This document shows positions 36,886 through 46,182 of a DNA stretch of 64,000 bases, one piece after another; position 1 is the stretch's first letter; each line of letters starts with the position of its first letter. Source of the stretch: Paenibacillus xylanexedens. GTDB lineage: Bacteria; Bacillota; Bacilli; Paenibacillales; Paenibacillaceae. Under the pieces are notes generated by a model. That model had not been told where the DNA came from and searched no databases. It saw nothing but the letters and a program-made list of their open reading frames with translations. A program made the position numbers and the translations under genes. Location of the stretch: assembly GCF_007680605.1 (NCBI RefSeq), contig NZ_VEIO01000001.1:558001-622000 (forward strand). Direction: 5' to 3'.

Positions 36886-37314
36886 CTACATCATGGTGTT
36901 TTCAAGCAAGATTTTTAATGCCTCCATTGTACCCGCGCTTTTGGTGAGGAGTCCTGCCATCATCTTGCGTGCTTGTACAGGTTTCATCTCTCCAAGCAAT
37001 GGTTTGAGTTCATTGACCTCTCGCTCAAGTTGCTGCACATGAAGTTCAAGTGTTGTCAGTTTGCTGGCTACTTGTTCTTCTGTACTGACCAGACGCCACT
37101 TTTCAAGAGATTGTTTAATCTCTTCGAGACTATACTTCTCTTGTTTCATCTGTACAATACGTTCAAGTCTGGTTAAGGTTTCATGACTATAAAGACGATA
37201 ATTTTTTTGGGTGCGTTCTTCGGGAGCGATTAACCCGAGCTTTGTGTAATAGTCAATTGTCCGTTCGCTTACACCAGCCGTTTTGGCGAGTTCGCCAATT
37301 CGAAAAAGTTTCAT
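36886..37314 (-). CDS. MerR family transcriptional regulator
   Basis: 142 aa. Winged-helix MKLFRIGELAKTAGVSERTIDYYTKLGLIAPEERTQKNYRLYS, then a long dimerisation coiled coil. There are no clustered metal-binding Cys, so a stress or metabolic signal is more likely than a metal. ATG at 37314; GAGGTGA is about 14 nt upstream, so translation may be weak or begin slightly earlier. Upstream of yugP on the same strand. Confidence 0.88.
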   Translation of the reverse strand: MKLFRIGELAKTAGVSERTIDYYTKLGLIAPEERTQKNYRLYSHETLTRLERIVQMKQEKYSLEEIKQSLEKWRLVSTEEQVASKLTTLELHVQQLEREVNELKPLLGEMKPVQARKMMAGLLTKSAGTMEALKILLENTMM

Positions 37315-37579
37315 ATCCCCAATGATATTCACCTCGCTTGCAAGTTCAAATGTAGGGAAATGTAGTTTCCACAAGCGCTTCAATGTACACGCTCAATTTT
37401 TCTTACTAATAAGTATGATACATGATCATGAACCGTACAGTCAAACGTTATGCTTTAGAAGATAGCTTGCTTTATTCCTATATCTATGTACTCAAAGTGT
37501 GTGAATATGTACTTAAGTGCAAGAAAAAGACGTAAGACTTTATTCCCATAAAATATTTTCGAAAATGATAAAAATACTC

Positions 37580-37609
37580 TTGTCAACTTTCCTTACTTCT
37601 GCTTATAAT
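37580..37609 (+). promoter_or_regulatory. Sigma-A promoter of the ammonium transporter operon
   Basis: TTGTCA, 18-nt spacer, TATAAT. The rest of the 351-nt gap 37315-37665 is AT-rich and holds the MerR promoter region. Confidence 0.75.
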
Positions 37610-37630
37610 GACATTAAGAGTTTCATGATA

Positions 37631-37647
37631 TGTAAAGAAACATAACA
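37631..37647 (+). promoter_or_regulatory. GlnR/TnrA-like operator
   Basis: TGTAAAGAAACATAACA fits TGTNANAWWWTMTNACA with two mismatches (positions 7 and 11). It lies just downstream of the predicted transcription start, a repression-type position, in front of an ammonium transporter. Confidence 0.6.
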
Positions 37648-37665
37648 CAAGAGGGAGTGGGGCAA

Positions 37666-39063
37666 ATGAGAAAGAAATGGTTGGTTTCAATGTTAGCAAT
37701 GCTTACTTTGCTGGCTTTTCCGGTGAGTGCATTCGCTGCTGCGGAGGGTCCAAGTACTATTGAGCTTCAAAGTGGTTTGAACTCGGCATTTACGTTTCTA
37801 GCTGTAGTGCTGGTGTTCTTTATGCAAGGGGGATTTGCACTTCTTGAAGCGGGTTCGACACGAATGAAAAATGCAGGACACATTGCGGGTAAGACGATCC
37901 TGACATTAGGGATTTCAGTTATTGCTTTCTGGGGCCTTGGTTTTGGCCTAGGTTTTGGTAACGGTAACGGCTTCTTTGGAACAACCGGTTTCTTCATGAG
38001 TGGAGACAACATGGCGGCTTCCTTTGAATCACTCGCTTTCTCCGATGTTCCATTAACAATTAAATTTGTTTTCCACCTTGCATTTGCGGCTGTCTCCCTG
38101 GCTATTGCCTGCGGTGGTATGGCAGAACGTGCAAAGATGAGCGTATATATCGTGTTTGGTACACTGTATACCATTATTATGTATCCGGTCGTTGCTCACT
38201 GGGTATGGGGCGGTGGCTGGCTCGCAGAGCTGGGTATGCAAGACTTCGCGGGTTCAACAGTAGTTCACTTGACGGGTGCAACAGCCGCGTTGGTAGCTAC
38301 CATCTTGCTGAAACCTCGTATCGGTAAATATAACAAAGACGGCAAACCTAACATCATTCCTGGTCACAACCAAGTCTATTCCGTACTCGGGGTCATTATC
38401 CTCTGGATTGGTTGGTTCGGCTTCAACCCAGGTAGTACGTTGTCTGCAATGGGTGAAGGATTCTTCGGGTATGTGGCACTGACTACAAACGTGGCTGCTG
38501 CTGCTGGTGGTGTTGCCGCACTGTTGATCTCCTGGGCAGTTCTCGGAAAATCAGATATCCCTAGTATGTTGAACGGTGTGCTAGCTGCACTCGTAGCCAT
38601 TACAGGTGCTTGTGCTTTCGTTGAACCTTGGGCGGCTCTGGTTATTGGTGCACTGGCAGGTATCATTACATTCTTCACAGCTCAATATTTCGATCGCAAA
38701 GGTATTGATGATCCGATCTACGCGTTCTCTGTACACGGTATCGCTGGTATGTGGGGGGCTATCTCCACAGGTTTGTTCGCAACACCTGAACTTGCTGAGA
38801 AAGTAGGCGTAGGTCAAGCGGGTCTGTTCTATGGCGGTGGATTCCACCAGCTGGGTGTTCAATTGTTAGGTCTTGTGGGAGCATTTGCCTTCGTACTTGT
38901 CATGTCCTTCATCATTCTTGGCGGTATGAAAGCTGTAATGGGCATCCGTGTTACGGAAGAAGAAGAGACAATGGGACTTGATCTTAGTGAACACGGGACG
39001 TATGGATATCCTGAGCAAATGAAACATGCAGAATCCAAATCAGGTGGTACATTCAGCTCCTGA
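37666..39063 (+). CDS. amtB: Ammonium transporter (Amt/AmtB)
   Basis: 465 aa, N-terminal signal peptide (ends SAFAAAEG) then 11 helices. The pore twin histidines are in VVHLTGATAAL and FSVHGIAGMWG; EAGSTRMKNAGH and GGMAERAK are typical. The C-terminal tail is cytoplasmic. No glnK/PII gene follows; instead a nucleotidyltransferase-like gene starts 38 nt later. GAGGGAGTGG precedes the ATG. Confidence 0.96.
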   Translation: MRKKWLVSMLAMLTLLAFPVSAFAAAEGPSTIELQSGLNSAFTFLAVVLVFFMQGGFALLEAGSTRMKNAGHIAGKTILTLGISVIAFWGLGFGLGFGNGNGFFGTTGFFMSGDNMAASFESLAFSDVPLTIKFVFHLAFAAVSLAIACGGMAERAKMSVYIVFGTLYTIIMYPVVAHWVWGGGWLAELGMQDFAGSTVVHLTGATAALVATILLKPRIGKYNKDGKPNIIPGHNQVYSVLGVIILWIGWFGFNPGSTLSAMGEGFFGYVALTTNVAAAAGGVAALLISWAVLGKSDIPSMLNGVLAALVAITGACAFVEPWAALVIGALAGIITFFTAQYFDRKGIDDPIYAFSVHGIAGMWGAISTGLFATPELAEKVGVGQAGLFYGGGFHQLGVQLLGLVGAFAFVLVMSFIILGGMKAVMGIRVTEEEETMGLDLSEHGTYGYPEQMKHAESKSGGTFSS

Positions 39064-39101
39064 GGTAAATCAAGATTGAAATTGCTTCAAGGAGGCTGGA
39101 T

Positions 39102-40190
39102 ATGATGGAACCTATCTCAATAACAAACCTTTCCTGGTCCTATAAAGGGATCGATGGTGCATCTTCTGCACATGAACTGCGCCAGGCACGTGTTATTTTG
39201 CAGAGAGAACTCCAGAAATCAATGTCCGCTTCCTTGTCGCTGGTCGAATGGTACGAGATGGTAAATGAACTGCATGACCGCATTGCACGGAAAGCAGTAG
39301 AGTTATGCATTCAGGGGATGGTAGAGGAGGGCTTCGGCCAGCCTCCCGTCCCCTATGCCTTTATCGTATTTGGAAGCTCCGGCAGGGAAGAAGCGACATT
39401 ATGGAGTGATCAGGATAATGGCATGATTATCAGCGATGCTCCGCATGCAACAAAAGAAGAGTATTTCAACGAACTGGGAAACCGTATTGCGGATCTATTG
39501 GAAGAGCTGGGTTATGCCAAATGTGAGGGCAAGGTGATGTGCTCGGAATCGCTTTGGCGAAAAACACTGGCGGATTGGAAAAAGCAATTGCTCGAATGGA
39601 GTTCCGACTTAAATTGGGAGCCGGTGCGTAACCTGATCATCGCTTCCGATATGCGTTTTATTACAGGGGAGGAGAGTCTGGCAGAGGCTTGGCTTACGAG
39701 TTTTTATGAACAGTTTCGCCGGGTTCCTGAGCTCTCTGATGCAGTGCTACGTAATACGGTAAAACATAAGGCGACATTAAATATAATGGGGCGTGTTGTT
39801 ACAGAGCGATTTGGTGAACATGCGGGCGGTTTTGATGTCAAATATGGCGTATATATTCCGCTCGTTAACAGCGCCAGATTTCTGGCTTTGCAGCACGGGA
39901 TTCAGGAATCATCGACGTTAAAACGTATGGAGAGGCTGAGTTCGCTTGAGGCCATTCCTTTTCAGTTAACGGACACATGCCAGCGTGCATTTACGTCAGC
40001 TTTGAAGCTACGTCGAAACACACCGGTTGTTATACGTGAGGATTTGCAACAGAGCAGTGGCTTTTTGGATGAGAAACAGATGAAGCAGAAGCAAACTCAT
40101 TATGAATTGAGAGAGACACTTGGATTGGTTAAGCGAGTGCATCGTGCATTGCAAAGACAGTTACGTTTTGCAGAAAGGAGACGTCCATGA
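39102..40190 (+). CDS. DUF294 GlnD-like nucleotidyltransferase
   Basis: 362 aa. N-terminal helical part, then the nucleotidyltransferase motif GSSGREEATLWSDQDN (residues 91-106; metal acids Asp103 and Asp105), and a C-terminal helical substrate-binding-like domain (PF10335 type). Unlike many relatives it has no CBS or cyclic-nucleotide domain in front. It may nucleotidylate a protein, as GlnD does PII, but no target is known. GGAGG sits 6 nt before the ATG. It overlaps the exonuclease by 4 nt. Confidence 0.88.
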   Translation: MMEPISITNLSWSYKGIDGASSAHELRQARVILQRELQKSMSASLSLVEWYEMVNELHDRIARKAVELCIQGMVEEGFGQPPVPYAFIVFGSSGREEATLWSDQDNGMIISDAPHATKEEYFNELGNRIADLLEELGYAKCEGKVMCSESLWRKTLADWKKQLLEWSSDLNWEPVRNLIIASDMRFITGEESLAEAWLTSFYEQFRRVPELSDAVLRNTVKHKATLNIMGRVVTERFGEHAGGFDVKYGVYIPLVNSARFLALQHGIQESSTLKRMERLSSLEAIPFQLTDTCQRAFTSALKLRRNTPVVIREDLQQSSGFLDEKQMKQKQTHYELRETLGLVKRVHRALQRQLRFAERRRP

Positions 40191-40924
40191 GAGAGCCGGC
40201 AAGGGGCAGTTCGGGGTTTTGGAATTCGCTGCGTCAGGGAGGGGTTCCTTCCGCCATCGCTTCCATTATGGGAGCCCCTACGGCGCAACATATGGCGTTT
40301 ATCCGTTCCATGATGAGGGAGCAACGTAGACCGGAAGTGTTGCATACCCCTCTGGGTGAACTGGATGCTGTTGTTTTTGATCTGGAAACAACAGGTTTTT
40401 CCCCCCAGCATGGAGACGAAATTTTGTCCTTTGGTGCAGTTCGTCTTCGAGGTGGCGTTGTACTAGAAGAGGAACAGTTCTATACGCTGGTTCAGTCGAA
40501 AACGGCGGTGCCGAAACATATTACCGAACTCACCGGGATTACGCAACAGATGACAGAGGAGGCGCCTACATTGCTTCAAGGATTGCATGATTTTATGTCC
40601 TTTGTGGGTGGGAACGTACTGGTAGCCCATGCGAGTGCGCATGACCGGGCATTCCTCAATGCAGCGTTGTGGCGAACCTCCAAAGTCAGGCTGACCCATC
40701 GTTTAATTGATACGATGATGCTTGCCCGCTGGCTTGAACCTTCGAGAACGGGATACGGGCTCGATGAATTGCTTGAATCCAGGGGTATTCCGATCTATGG
40801 GCGGCATCATGCGCTTGAGGATGCTAAAATGACGGCGCAGTTGTGGTCGTACTATCTTGAGGATATGCAACGCAAAAATATAGAGACCTTGGGTGATCTT
40901 TACACCCAATTAAGTCATGCTTAA
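40187..40924 (+). CDS. DEDDh 3'-5' exonuclease (DnaQ/epsilon-like)
   Basis: 245 aa. An N-terminal basic/Gly region of about 55 residues precedes the exonuclease domain. The catalytic set is Asp65 and Glu67 (FDLETTG), Asp153 (AHDRAF), His208 and Asp212 (HHALEDA). Acts on DNA or RNA 3' ends; the substrate here is unknown. Starts within the nucleotidyltransferase stop (ATGA) and has AAAGGAG. The 3' end overlaps the convergent JAMM gene by 15 bp. Confidence 0.92.
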   Translation: MREPARGSSGFWNSLRQGGVPSAIASIMGAPTAQHMAFIRSMMREQRRPEVLHTPLGELDAVVFDLETTGFSPQHGDEILSFGAVRLRGGVVLEEEQFYTLVQSKTAVPKHITELTGITQQMTEEAPTLLQGLHDFMSFVGGNVLVAHASAHDRAFLNAALWRTSKVRLTHRLIDTMMLARWLEPSRTGYGLDELLESRGIPIYGRHHALEDAKMTAQLWSYYLEDMQRKNIETLGDLYTQLSHA

Positions 40925-41416
40925 CGTTAATGGGATTAAGCTGTAAGGGGACAGCGGAAACGAAGCCTCGCTGCTTTGCTGCGCTTCAATCGATATAATC
41001 TGATAAGCGTTCAGAAGCATAGGCGATTCGGAGTCTTCTGAAGCTGAAACCGAAAGAACAGGTGAACCAATCAGATATGTGTGTAACATGCCCGCGAAGT
41101 TCGGGAGGGCTTGCAGGTCCTCTTGCGAAGGAATGGGCAGTGTACACGGATGGGTATGGAAAATGCCAACGATCGTAACGTCGGAGAAAAAACATTGAAT
41201 CCATTCCGATTGATCCAGCGAGAAGTGATGCAGCGGGTCAGGCGCTACGTTACGAATGGGCTGAAACCGACTGATTCGTATGCCGCCCGCTGCGGATTCA
41301 CCCAGCACAACCCCGCAGGCTTCTTGTGGCAGTGAAAGATGCATGTGCCTGGACATTTCTCGTTCCACCGAGCGAGGAAGGGTTAAGGTATTTTGTTGCC
41401 CGTGAAGTGCTGCCAT
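40910..41416 (-). CDS. JAMM/MPN (Mov34) metallopeptidase-like protein
   Basis: 168 aa. Complete JAMM site: Glu32 (EACGVVLG), His87-x-His89, then seven residues, Ser97-x-x-Asp100. Family members cleave ubiquitin-like or sulfur-carrier proteins or act on small molecules. There is no adjacent ThiS/MoaD-like gene, so the substrate is not evident. GAGAGGGGTG precedes the ATG. Convergent overlap of 15 bp with the exonuclease gene. Confidence 0.88.
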   Translation of the reverse strand: MAALHGQQNTLTLPRSVEREMSRHMHLSLPQEACGVVLGESAAGGIRISRFQPIRNVAPDPLHHFSLDQSEWIQCFFSDVTIVGIFHTHPCTLPIPSQEDLQALPNFAGMLHTYLIGSPVLSVSASEDSESPMLLNAYQIISIEAQQSSEASFPLSPYSLIPLTLSMT

Positions 41417-41441
41417 TTGTATTCACCCCTCTCTCTTTTGG

Positions 41442-41469
41442 CTCCTGCTTGATGCAGGAGTCCTTTTTA
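41442..41469 (+). terminator. Plus-strand terminator upstream of the JAMM gene
   Basis: CTCCTGC / GCAGGAG stem followed by TCCTTTTTATTTT. It points in plus orientation although the last plus gene ended at 40924; it would stop read-through antisense to the JAMM gene. Confidence 0.65.
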
Positions 41470-41582
41470 TTTTATTTTGTTCGGTGCGGATTGTAAAATT
41501 TTAAGGGAAAAGGGTACAATATGAGAAAGGATTGATGTAATCCCGTTGGATACACATTGAATGAACAAGAGGGTGGCGAGTG

Positions 41583-42134
41583 ATGAAACGTAACCTATAC
41601 ATACTGCTCGGAGCTGTCCTGCTTGTTGGTATAGCTCTGGCTCAAAATACGGATAGTGGTATTGCCGCTGTTTTTAAACAGGAGCAACCCATGCCCACAG
41701 AGACGGGGCCGAAGGCGGGGTTACTGGCACCGCCGTTCTCGCTGACTGGACTTGACGGCAAGACGTATAGCGTAGGTGGGGCGAAAGAGAAAGCAACCTT
41801 TGTCAGTTTCTGGGCGTCATGGTGTGACCCTTGTAAACAAGAAGCACCTGAACTGAACCATTTGGCCGAAAAGTACCAAGATAAGCTGGATCTTTACGGT
41901 GTAAATGTTACTTCATACGATAAATTGAAGGATGCCAAAGCGTTTGTGGACGAGTACAAGTTGACATTCCCGATACCCTTGGACGAAAAAGGAACCGTCT
42001 ATGCTCAGTATAACGGCGTTGCATTTCCAACGAACGTTCTTATTGACTCCAGAGGAGTAATCCAAGAGATTGTTCTTGGTATTTTGCCGGAAAAAGAATT
42101 GGAGAAAAAAATTAAAAAGCTGATTTCAAACTAA
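41583..42134 (+). CDS. TlpA/ResA-like thiol-disulfide oxidoreductase
   Basis: 183 aa, N-terminal membrane anchor (residues 2-20) and an extracytoplasmic thioredoxin fold with WCDPC (Cys81, Cys84) and a cis-Pro segment VAFPTN. Probably reduces disulfides in exported proteins or apocytochromes. No ccs/res genes adjacent. ATG 41583 rather than GTG 41580. Confidence 0.92.
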   Translation: MKRNLYILLGAVLLVGIALAQNTDSGIAAVFKQEQPMPTETGPKAGLLAPPFSLTGLDGKTYSVGGAKEKATFVSFWASWCDPCKQEAPELNHLAEKYQDKLDLYGVNVTSYDKLKDAKAFVDEYKLTFPIPLDEKGTVYAQYNGVAFPTNVLIDSRGVIQEIVLGILPEKELEKKIKKLISN

Positions 42135-42167
42135 AAGAAAAGAATTTTTGCTTATCGTTTTGCATTG

Positions 42168-42214
42168 AAAAAGCTTCTGTTACCATCCTTAATGGCTGCA
42201 GAAGCTTTCTTTAT
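42168..42214. terminator. Bidirectional terminator between the TlpA-like gene and cimA
   Basis: AAAGCTTCTG / CAGAAGCTTT stem with A/T runs. Confidence 0.8.
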
Positions 42215-42268
42215 TTTCCGGGAAATAAGAAGCACGATTGTATTTTGGCAGTTCATTGATTTTGACTT

Positions 42269-43888
42269 CTAGTGATTGATCAGACCTGGCGTTGGAATCG
42301 TAAGGGATTCCGGTTCATCCGAAATATTTTCCTGGAGTAGAGCATAACGGAAGCTGTGTACAAGCGCTTCCCAGCTGGCTTCGATGACGTTCTCGGATAC
42401 ACCGACCGTGTTCCATGTGTTCTCGGTATTTTTGGATTCGATCAATACACGAACCTTTGCGGCGGTCGCATCCTTTTCATCCAGTACACGAACTTTGTAG
42501 TCCGACAAGTGCATATGAGCAAGAGAAGGGAAGTACTGCACAAGTGCTTTCCGAAGTGCATTATCCAGTGCATTGACCGGGCCGTTTCCTTCTGCTGCGG
42601 TATACACGCTTGTTCCGGCAACATTCAGTTTGACAAAAGCTTCGGATACAACGGATTTACCTGCCGTTTTCTCCACAAGCATTTTGAATGATTCAAAGGT
42701 GAATAGTTCTTTCATATCTCCGTTCGCTTCACGAATCAACAATTCCAGTGATGCATCAGCGCCTTCGAATTGATAACCTTGATGCTCCAAGTCTTTGATT
42801 TTTTCGATGATTTGACGGGAGTTCGGGCTACTTGGATCAAATTCCAGTCCCATTTCCTGTGCTTTGGACACGATGTTGCTCTGTCCAGCCAGTTCGGAGA
42901 CCAGCACACGTTGCTTGTTGCCGACCAGTTCAGGCACGATATGCTCATAGGTCCGGGAATCCCGCAAGATGGCAGATACATGGATCCCACCTTTATGAGC
43001 AAATGCGGCATTACCCACATAAGGTTGGTTGATTGGCATGTTTACATTCGCAATCTCGCTGATATAACGAGCAACATTCGTGAGTTGTTTCATGGAATCC
43101 TCAGAGACACATTCATAACCCAGTTTGAGCTGCAAGTTCGGGATAATGGAAGCGAGGTTAGCGTTACCGCAGCGCTCCCCATAACCATTCATCGTGCCTT
43201 GAACCTGACGAGCCCCAGCTTGTACAGCGCTGAGCGTGTTTGCAACCGCTAGCTCACAGTCATTATGGGTGTGGATACCAAGATGTGCTTGAGGCAACGT
43301 CCGGTGCAGTGTGGATACGATCTCGTGAACTTCGTGCGGCATCGTTCCTCCGTTGGTATCACACATGACGAGCCAGTCCGCCCCGGCTTCGTGGGCTTTG
43401 GTCATGACGGCTTGTGCATACTCTGGATTGTGTTTGAAGCCATCAAAGAAATGCTCGGCATCAAAGATCACTTCCATGCCATTTTGTTTCAAATACGCGA
43501 TGGAATCATAGATCATGGACAGATTTTCTTCAAGCGTTGTCTGCAAGGCGGTATGCACATGGAAGTCCCATGATTTTCCGACCAGCGTTGCGGCCTGTGC
43601 CCCGGATTCAATCATACGTTTCAGATTGGCGTCTTCGCTTGCGAGGCTACCTTTGCGGCGAGTGCTTCCAAATGCAACAACTTTGGCGTTTAGCTTCAAT
43701 TCCTTGACTCTTTTGAAAAACTCAATGTCCTTGGTATTGCTACCGGGAATTCCGCCTTCAATATAGTGAGCACCCAGGTCATCCAGCTTTTTGGCAATTT
43801 TAAGTTTGTCATCTGCCGATAAGCTGACACCCTCTCCTTGTGTGCCGTCGCGTAAAGTTGTATCGAAGATGGAAATGGCCTTTGACAT
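42269..43888 (-). CDS. cimA: (R)-citramalate synthase
   Basis: Condenses pyruvate and acetyl-CoA to citramalate, a threonine-independent route to isoleucine; 539 aa. HMGL-like catalytic domain with FDTTLRDGTQGEG and GIHTHNDCELAVAN, and a C-terminal LeuA dimer/regulatory domain after about residue 390. The start segment and length fit the TIGR00977 citramalate synthase subgroup better than 2-isopropylmalate synthase. AAAGGAGG precedes the ATG. No other ilv/leu genes are near. Confidence 0.93.
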   Translation of the reverse strand: MSKAISIFDTTLRDGTQGEGVSLSADDKLKIAKKLDDLGAHYIEGGIPGSNTKDIEFFKRVKELKLNAKVVAFGSTRRKGSLASEDANLKRMIESGAQAATLVGKSWDFHVHTALQTTLEENLSMIYDSIAYLKQNGMEVIFDAEHFFDGFKHNPEYAQAVMTKAHEAGADWLVMCDTNGGTMPHEVHEIVSTLHRTLPQAHLGIHTHNDCELAVANTLSAVQAGARQVQGTMNGYGERCGNANLASIIPNLQLKLGYECVSEDSMKQLTNVARYISEIANVNMPINQPYVGNAAFAHKGGIHVSAILRDSRTYEHIVPELVGNKQRVLVSELAGQSNIVSKAQEMGLEFDPSSPNSRQIIEKIKDLEHQGYQFEGADASLELLIREANGDMKELFTFESFKMLVEKTAGKSVVSEAFVKLNVAGTSVYTAAEGNGPVNALDNALRKALVQYFPSLAHMHLSDYKVRVLDEKDATAAKVRVLIESKNTENTWNTVGVSENVIEASWEALVHSFRYALLQENISDEPESLTIPTPGLINH

Positions 43889-44191
43889 GAAGATCCTCCT
43901 TTAAGGTAAAGCGCTTTTTTATAAGTTTTGATGGTAGGGTTGAAAGGCAGGTAAGAACGTTAATGGATAAACCCTTCGATGTAGCAACGCTACACTGTGT
44001 TAAACTGGTATGATGGATTTGTCCCAAACTCGTGAATTTGTATAATTAATTATTATAGCATCATTATAGCCAAATGCTACATAGAATTCGCAGGTTGACG
44101 TAAACAATTGCGATTTTGTTGTGAAAAAGGGTCCGGGATATCAAAAGGCGACCTATGTTATAATTTTAACAACGAAAGGTTGGGAGTGATC
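43889..44191. other. AT-rich divergent region between cimA and the small membrane protein gene
   Basis: Holds a short palindrome TGTAGCAACGCTACA (43980-43994) that would fall in the cimA leader, several TATAAT-like sequences on both strands, and no T-box or leader peptide I can recognise. Confidence 0.4.
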
Positions 44192-44293
44192 GTGACCATA
44201 CTATGGGAGAATGTAGTTATTACAGTAATACTTCTGATTGTGATTGCTCTGGTTGTGAGAGCCATATTTAAGAACAAAAATAGACCTGGATGA
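44192..44293 (+). CDS. Small single-helix membrane protein
   Basis: 33 aa: a GTG start behind TTGGGAG at 6-nt spacing, one hydrophobic helix (VVITVILLIVIALVV) and a basic tail RAIFKNKNRPG. The region just upstream has TATAAT at 44159. No family recognised. Possibly cotranscribed with the polymerase gene 36 nt downstream. Confidence 0.5.
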   Translation: MTILWENVVITVILLIVIALVVRAIFKNKNRPG

Positions 44294-44329
44294 AAATAAA
44301 GCGAACTCCCAGCCGGGAGGAGAGAAAGG

Positions 44330-45643
44330 GTGGGGGGCGTGAAGTCTTCAGACAACAATCCTCCAATGAATGTAAGCGAGTATTATCCAGCGGCTGGCAG
44401 AGTGATTCTGCATGTCGATATGAATGCCTTCTATTGCTCCGTACATGAAGCAGAAGAGCCGGAGTTATACAGAGGAAAAGCAACTGCTGTTGCGGGTAGC
44501 AGTGAGTTGCGTAAGGGTGTTATTGTCACTTGTTCTTATACAGCCCGAAGTAGAGGGATTTCAACCGGCATGGTTGTGCAACAGGCGATGAAAAAATGTC
44601 CTGATCTGATTGTCATTCGACCGGATTTCCACCTGTATCGTCAATACTCCAGGGCGTTTATGCAGATTGCGTATAGTTACACGCCTCTGCTGGAAGCGAC
44701 CTCAATTGATGAGTGTTATCTGGATATAACGGGTTCCAAACAATTCGGTACACCTATTGAAATCGCTGAACAGATTCAACAGAGAATCAAGGAGGAGCTT
44801 GGCCTGCCTTGTTCCATTGGGATTGCGCCGAACAAGCTGCTTGCCAAAATGGCTTCGGATCTGAAAAAACCAAACGGCATATCGATTTTGCGGATGAGAG
44901 ATGTGCCGCGCATTTTATGGCATAGACCGTGTAACGAGATGTTTGGCATCGGGAAAAAGACGGCCGAGAAACTGAAAAAGCTGGGCATTGATACGATCGG
45001 TCAATTGGCTAAATCGGACGAAAAAATGCTGACAGACCTGTTTGGTGTGAATGGTACATGGCTCAAAAATTCGGCTAATGGCATTCATCACTCGCCTGTT
45101 GTTGCAGAGCGTGAAGCAAATAAATCGATTGGGCATACAACAACACTGCCAGCCGATGTCTCTGAAATGGCGGATATCCACCGTGTGTTTCTCAACATCA
45201 GTGATCAGGTAGCCCGGAGATTACGCAAACACGAAATGCTCAGTCAAGGCATTCAGATTACGATTCGTACCCCTGACATGAAAACGATCACGAGGTCACG
45301 CATGATGGATATACCTACAGAGGACGCGGCGGTTATCTATCGTGAGGCCTGTAAGCTTTTTGCAAAACACTGGGGAAATGGAAAACCTGTACGAATGCTT
45401 GGCATCACGTTGCAGACCTTGATTCCCAGGGAAGAGTCGGCTGTGCAGATGGATTTGTTTGAATATGAACAAAAGCCGAAAAAGGAAAGTTTAATTCGAA
45501 TTATGGATCAGCTTCGGGATAAATTCGGTGAAAATGCGGTGGTGACTGCAGGTATGCTCGGGGATGATCCTTCCGTATTGCTTCGTAACCACAAAGTAAG
45601 AGGAACGTCTCTGCAAAAAGATAACTTGCAAAGTTTCGACTAA
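44330..45643 (+). CDS. dinB: DNA polymerase IV (Y-family, DinB)
   Basis: Error-prone translesion polymerase, 437 aa. Palm motif VDMNAFYCSVH and catalytic SIDECYLDIT, then little-finger domain and a beta-clamp binding peptide QMDLF near the C-terminus. GTG start at 44330 after GGGAGGAGAG; a second GTG at 44339 is possible. I see no LexA box upstream. Confidence 0.95.
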   Translation: MGGVKSSDNNPPMNVSEYYPAAGRVILHVDMNAFYCSVHEAEEPELYRGKATAVAGSSELRKGVIVTCSYTARSRGISTGMVVQQAMKKCPDLIVIRPDFHLYRQYSRAFMQIAYSYTPLLEATSIDECYLDITGSKQFGTPIEIAEQIQQRIKEELGLPCSIGIAPNKLLAKMASDLKKPNGISILRMRDVPRILWHRPCNEMFGIGKKTAEKLKKLGIDTIGQLAKSDEKMLTDLFGVNGTWLKNSANGIHHSPVVAEREANKSIGHTTTLPADVSEMADIHRVFLNISDQVARRLRKHEMLSQGIQITIRTPDMKTITRSRMMDIPTEDAAVIYREACKLFAKHWGNGKPVRMLGITLQTLIPREESAVQMDLFEYEQKPKKESLIRIMDQLRDKFGENAVVTAGMLGDDPSVLLRNHKVRGTSLQKDNLQSFD

Positions 45644-45718
45644 ACAGGGATAATATAAAGTTGTGGTTGTTGTAATTTGATTTGTAATTATTCAAACTTT
45701 GGTTTAATATGTTTTTAG

Positions 45719-46006
<288 letters not shown>

Positions 46007-46027
46007 GTTTTTTATTTCATGTTCATC

Positions 46028-46070
46028 AAAGCACATTTTTTGTCGCAGAGACAGAAGGTGTGCTTTTTTT
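46028..46070 (+). terminator. Terminator of fer
   Basis: AAAGCACA / TGTGCTTT stem then T-run. Confidence 0.8.
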
Positions 46071-46182
46071 ATATGTGCCAAATTCAATTGGTTAGTACCA
46101 AGTACTGAAGTCCTATGCATGTTTTGACGCTGGATGCCGATATATAACTCTATATGCTTACGGCGGAATAGTGGAGGATTAG

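Noticed and set aside
43889..44191. T-box leader upstream of cimA
   Set aside because: No T-box sequence (TGGNACCGCG type) or specifier stem is visible; only a short palindrome.
44100..44330. LexA box upstream of dinB
   Set aside because: No CGAAC-N4-GTTCG site found in the upstream region.
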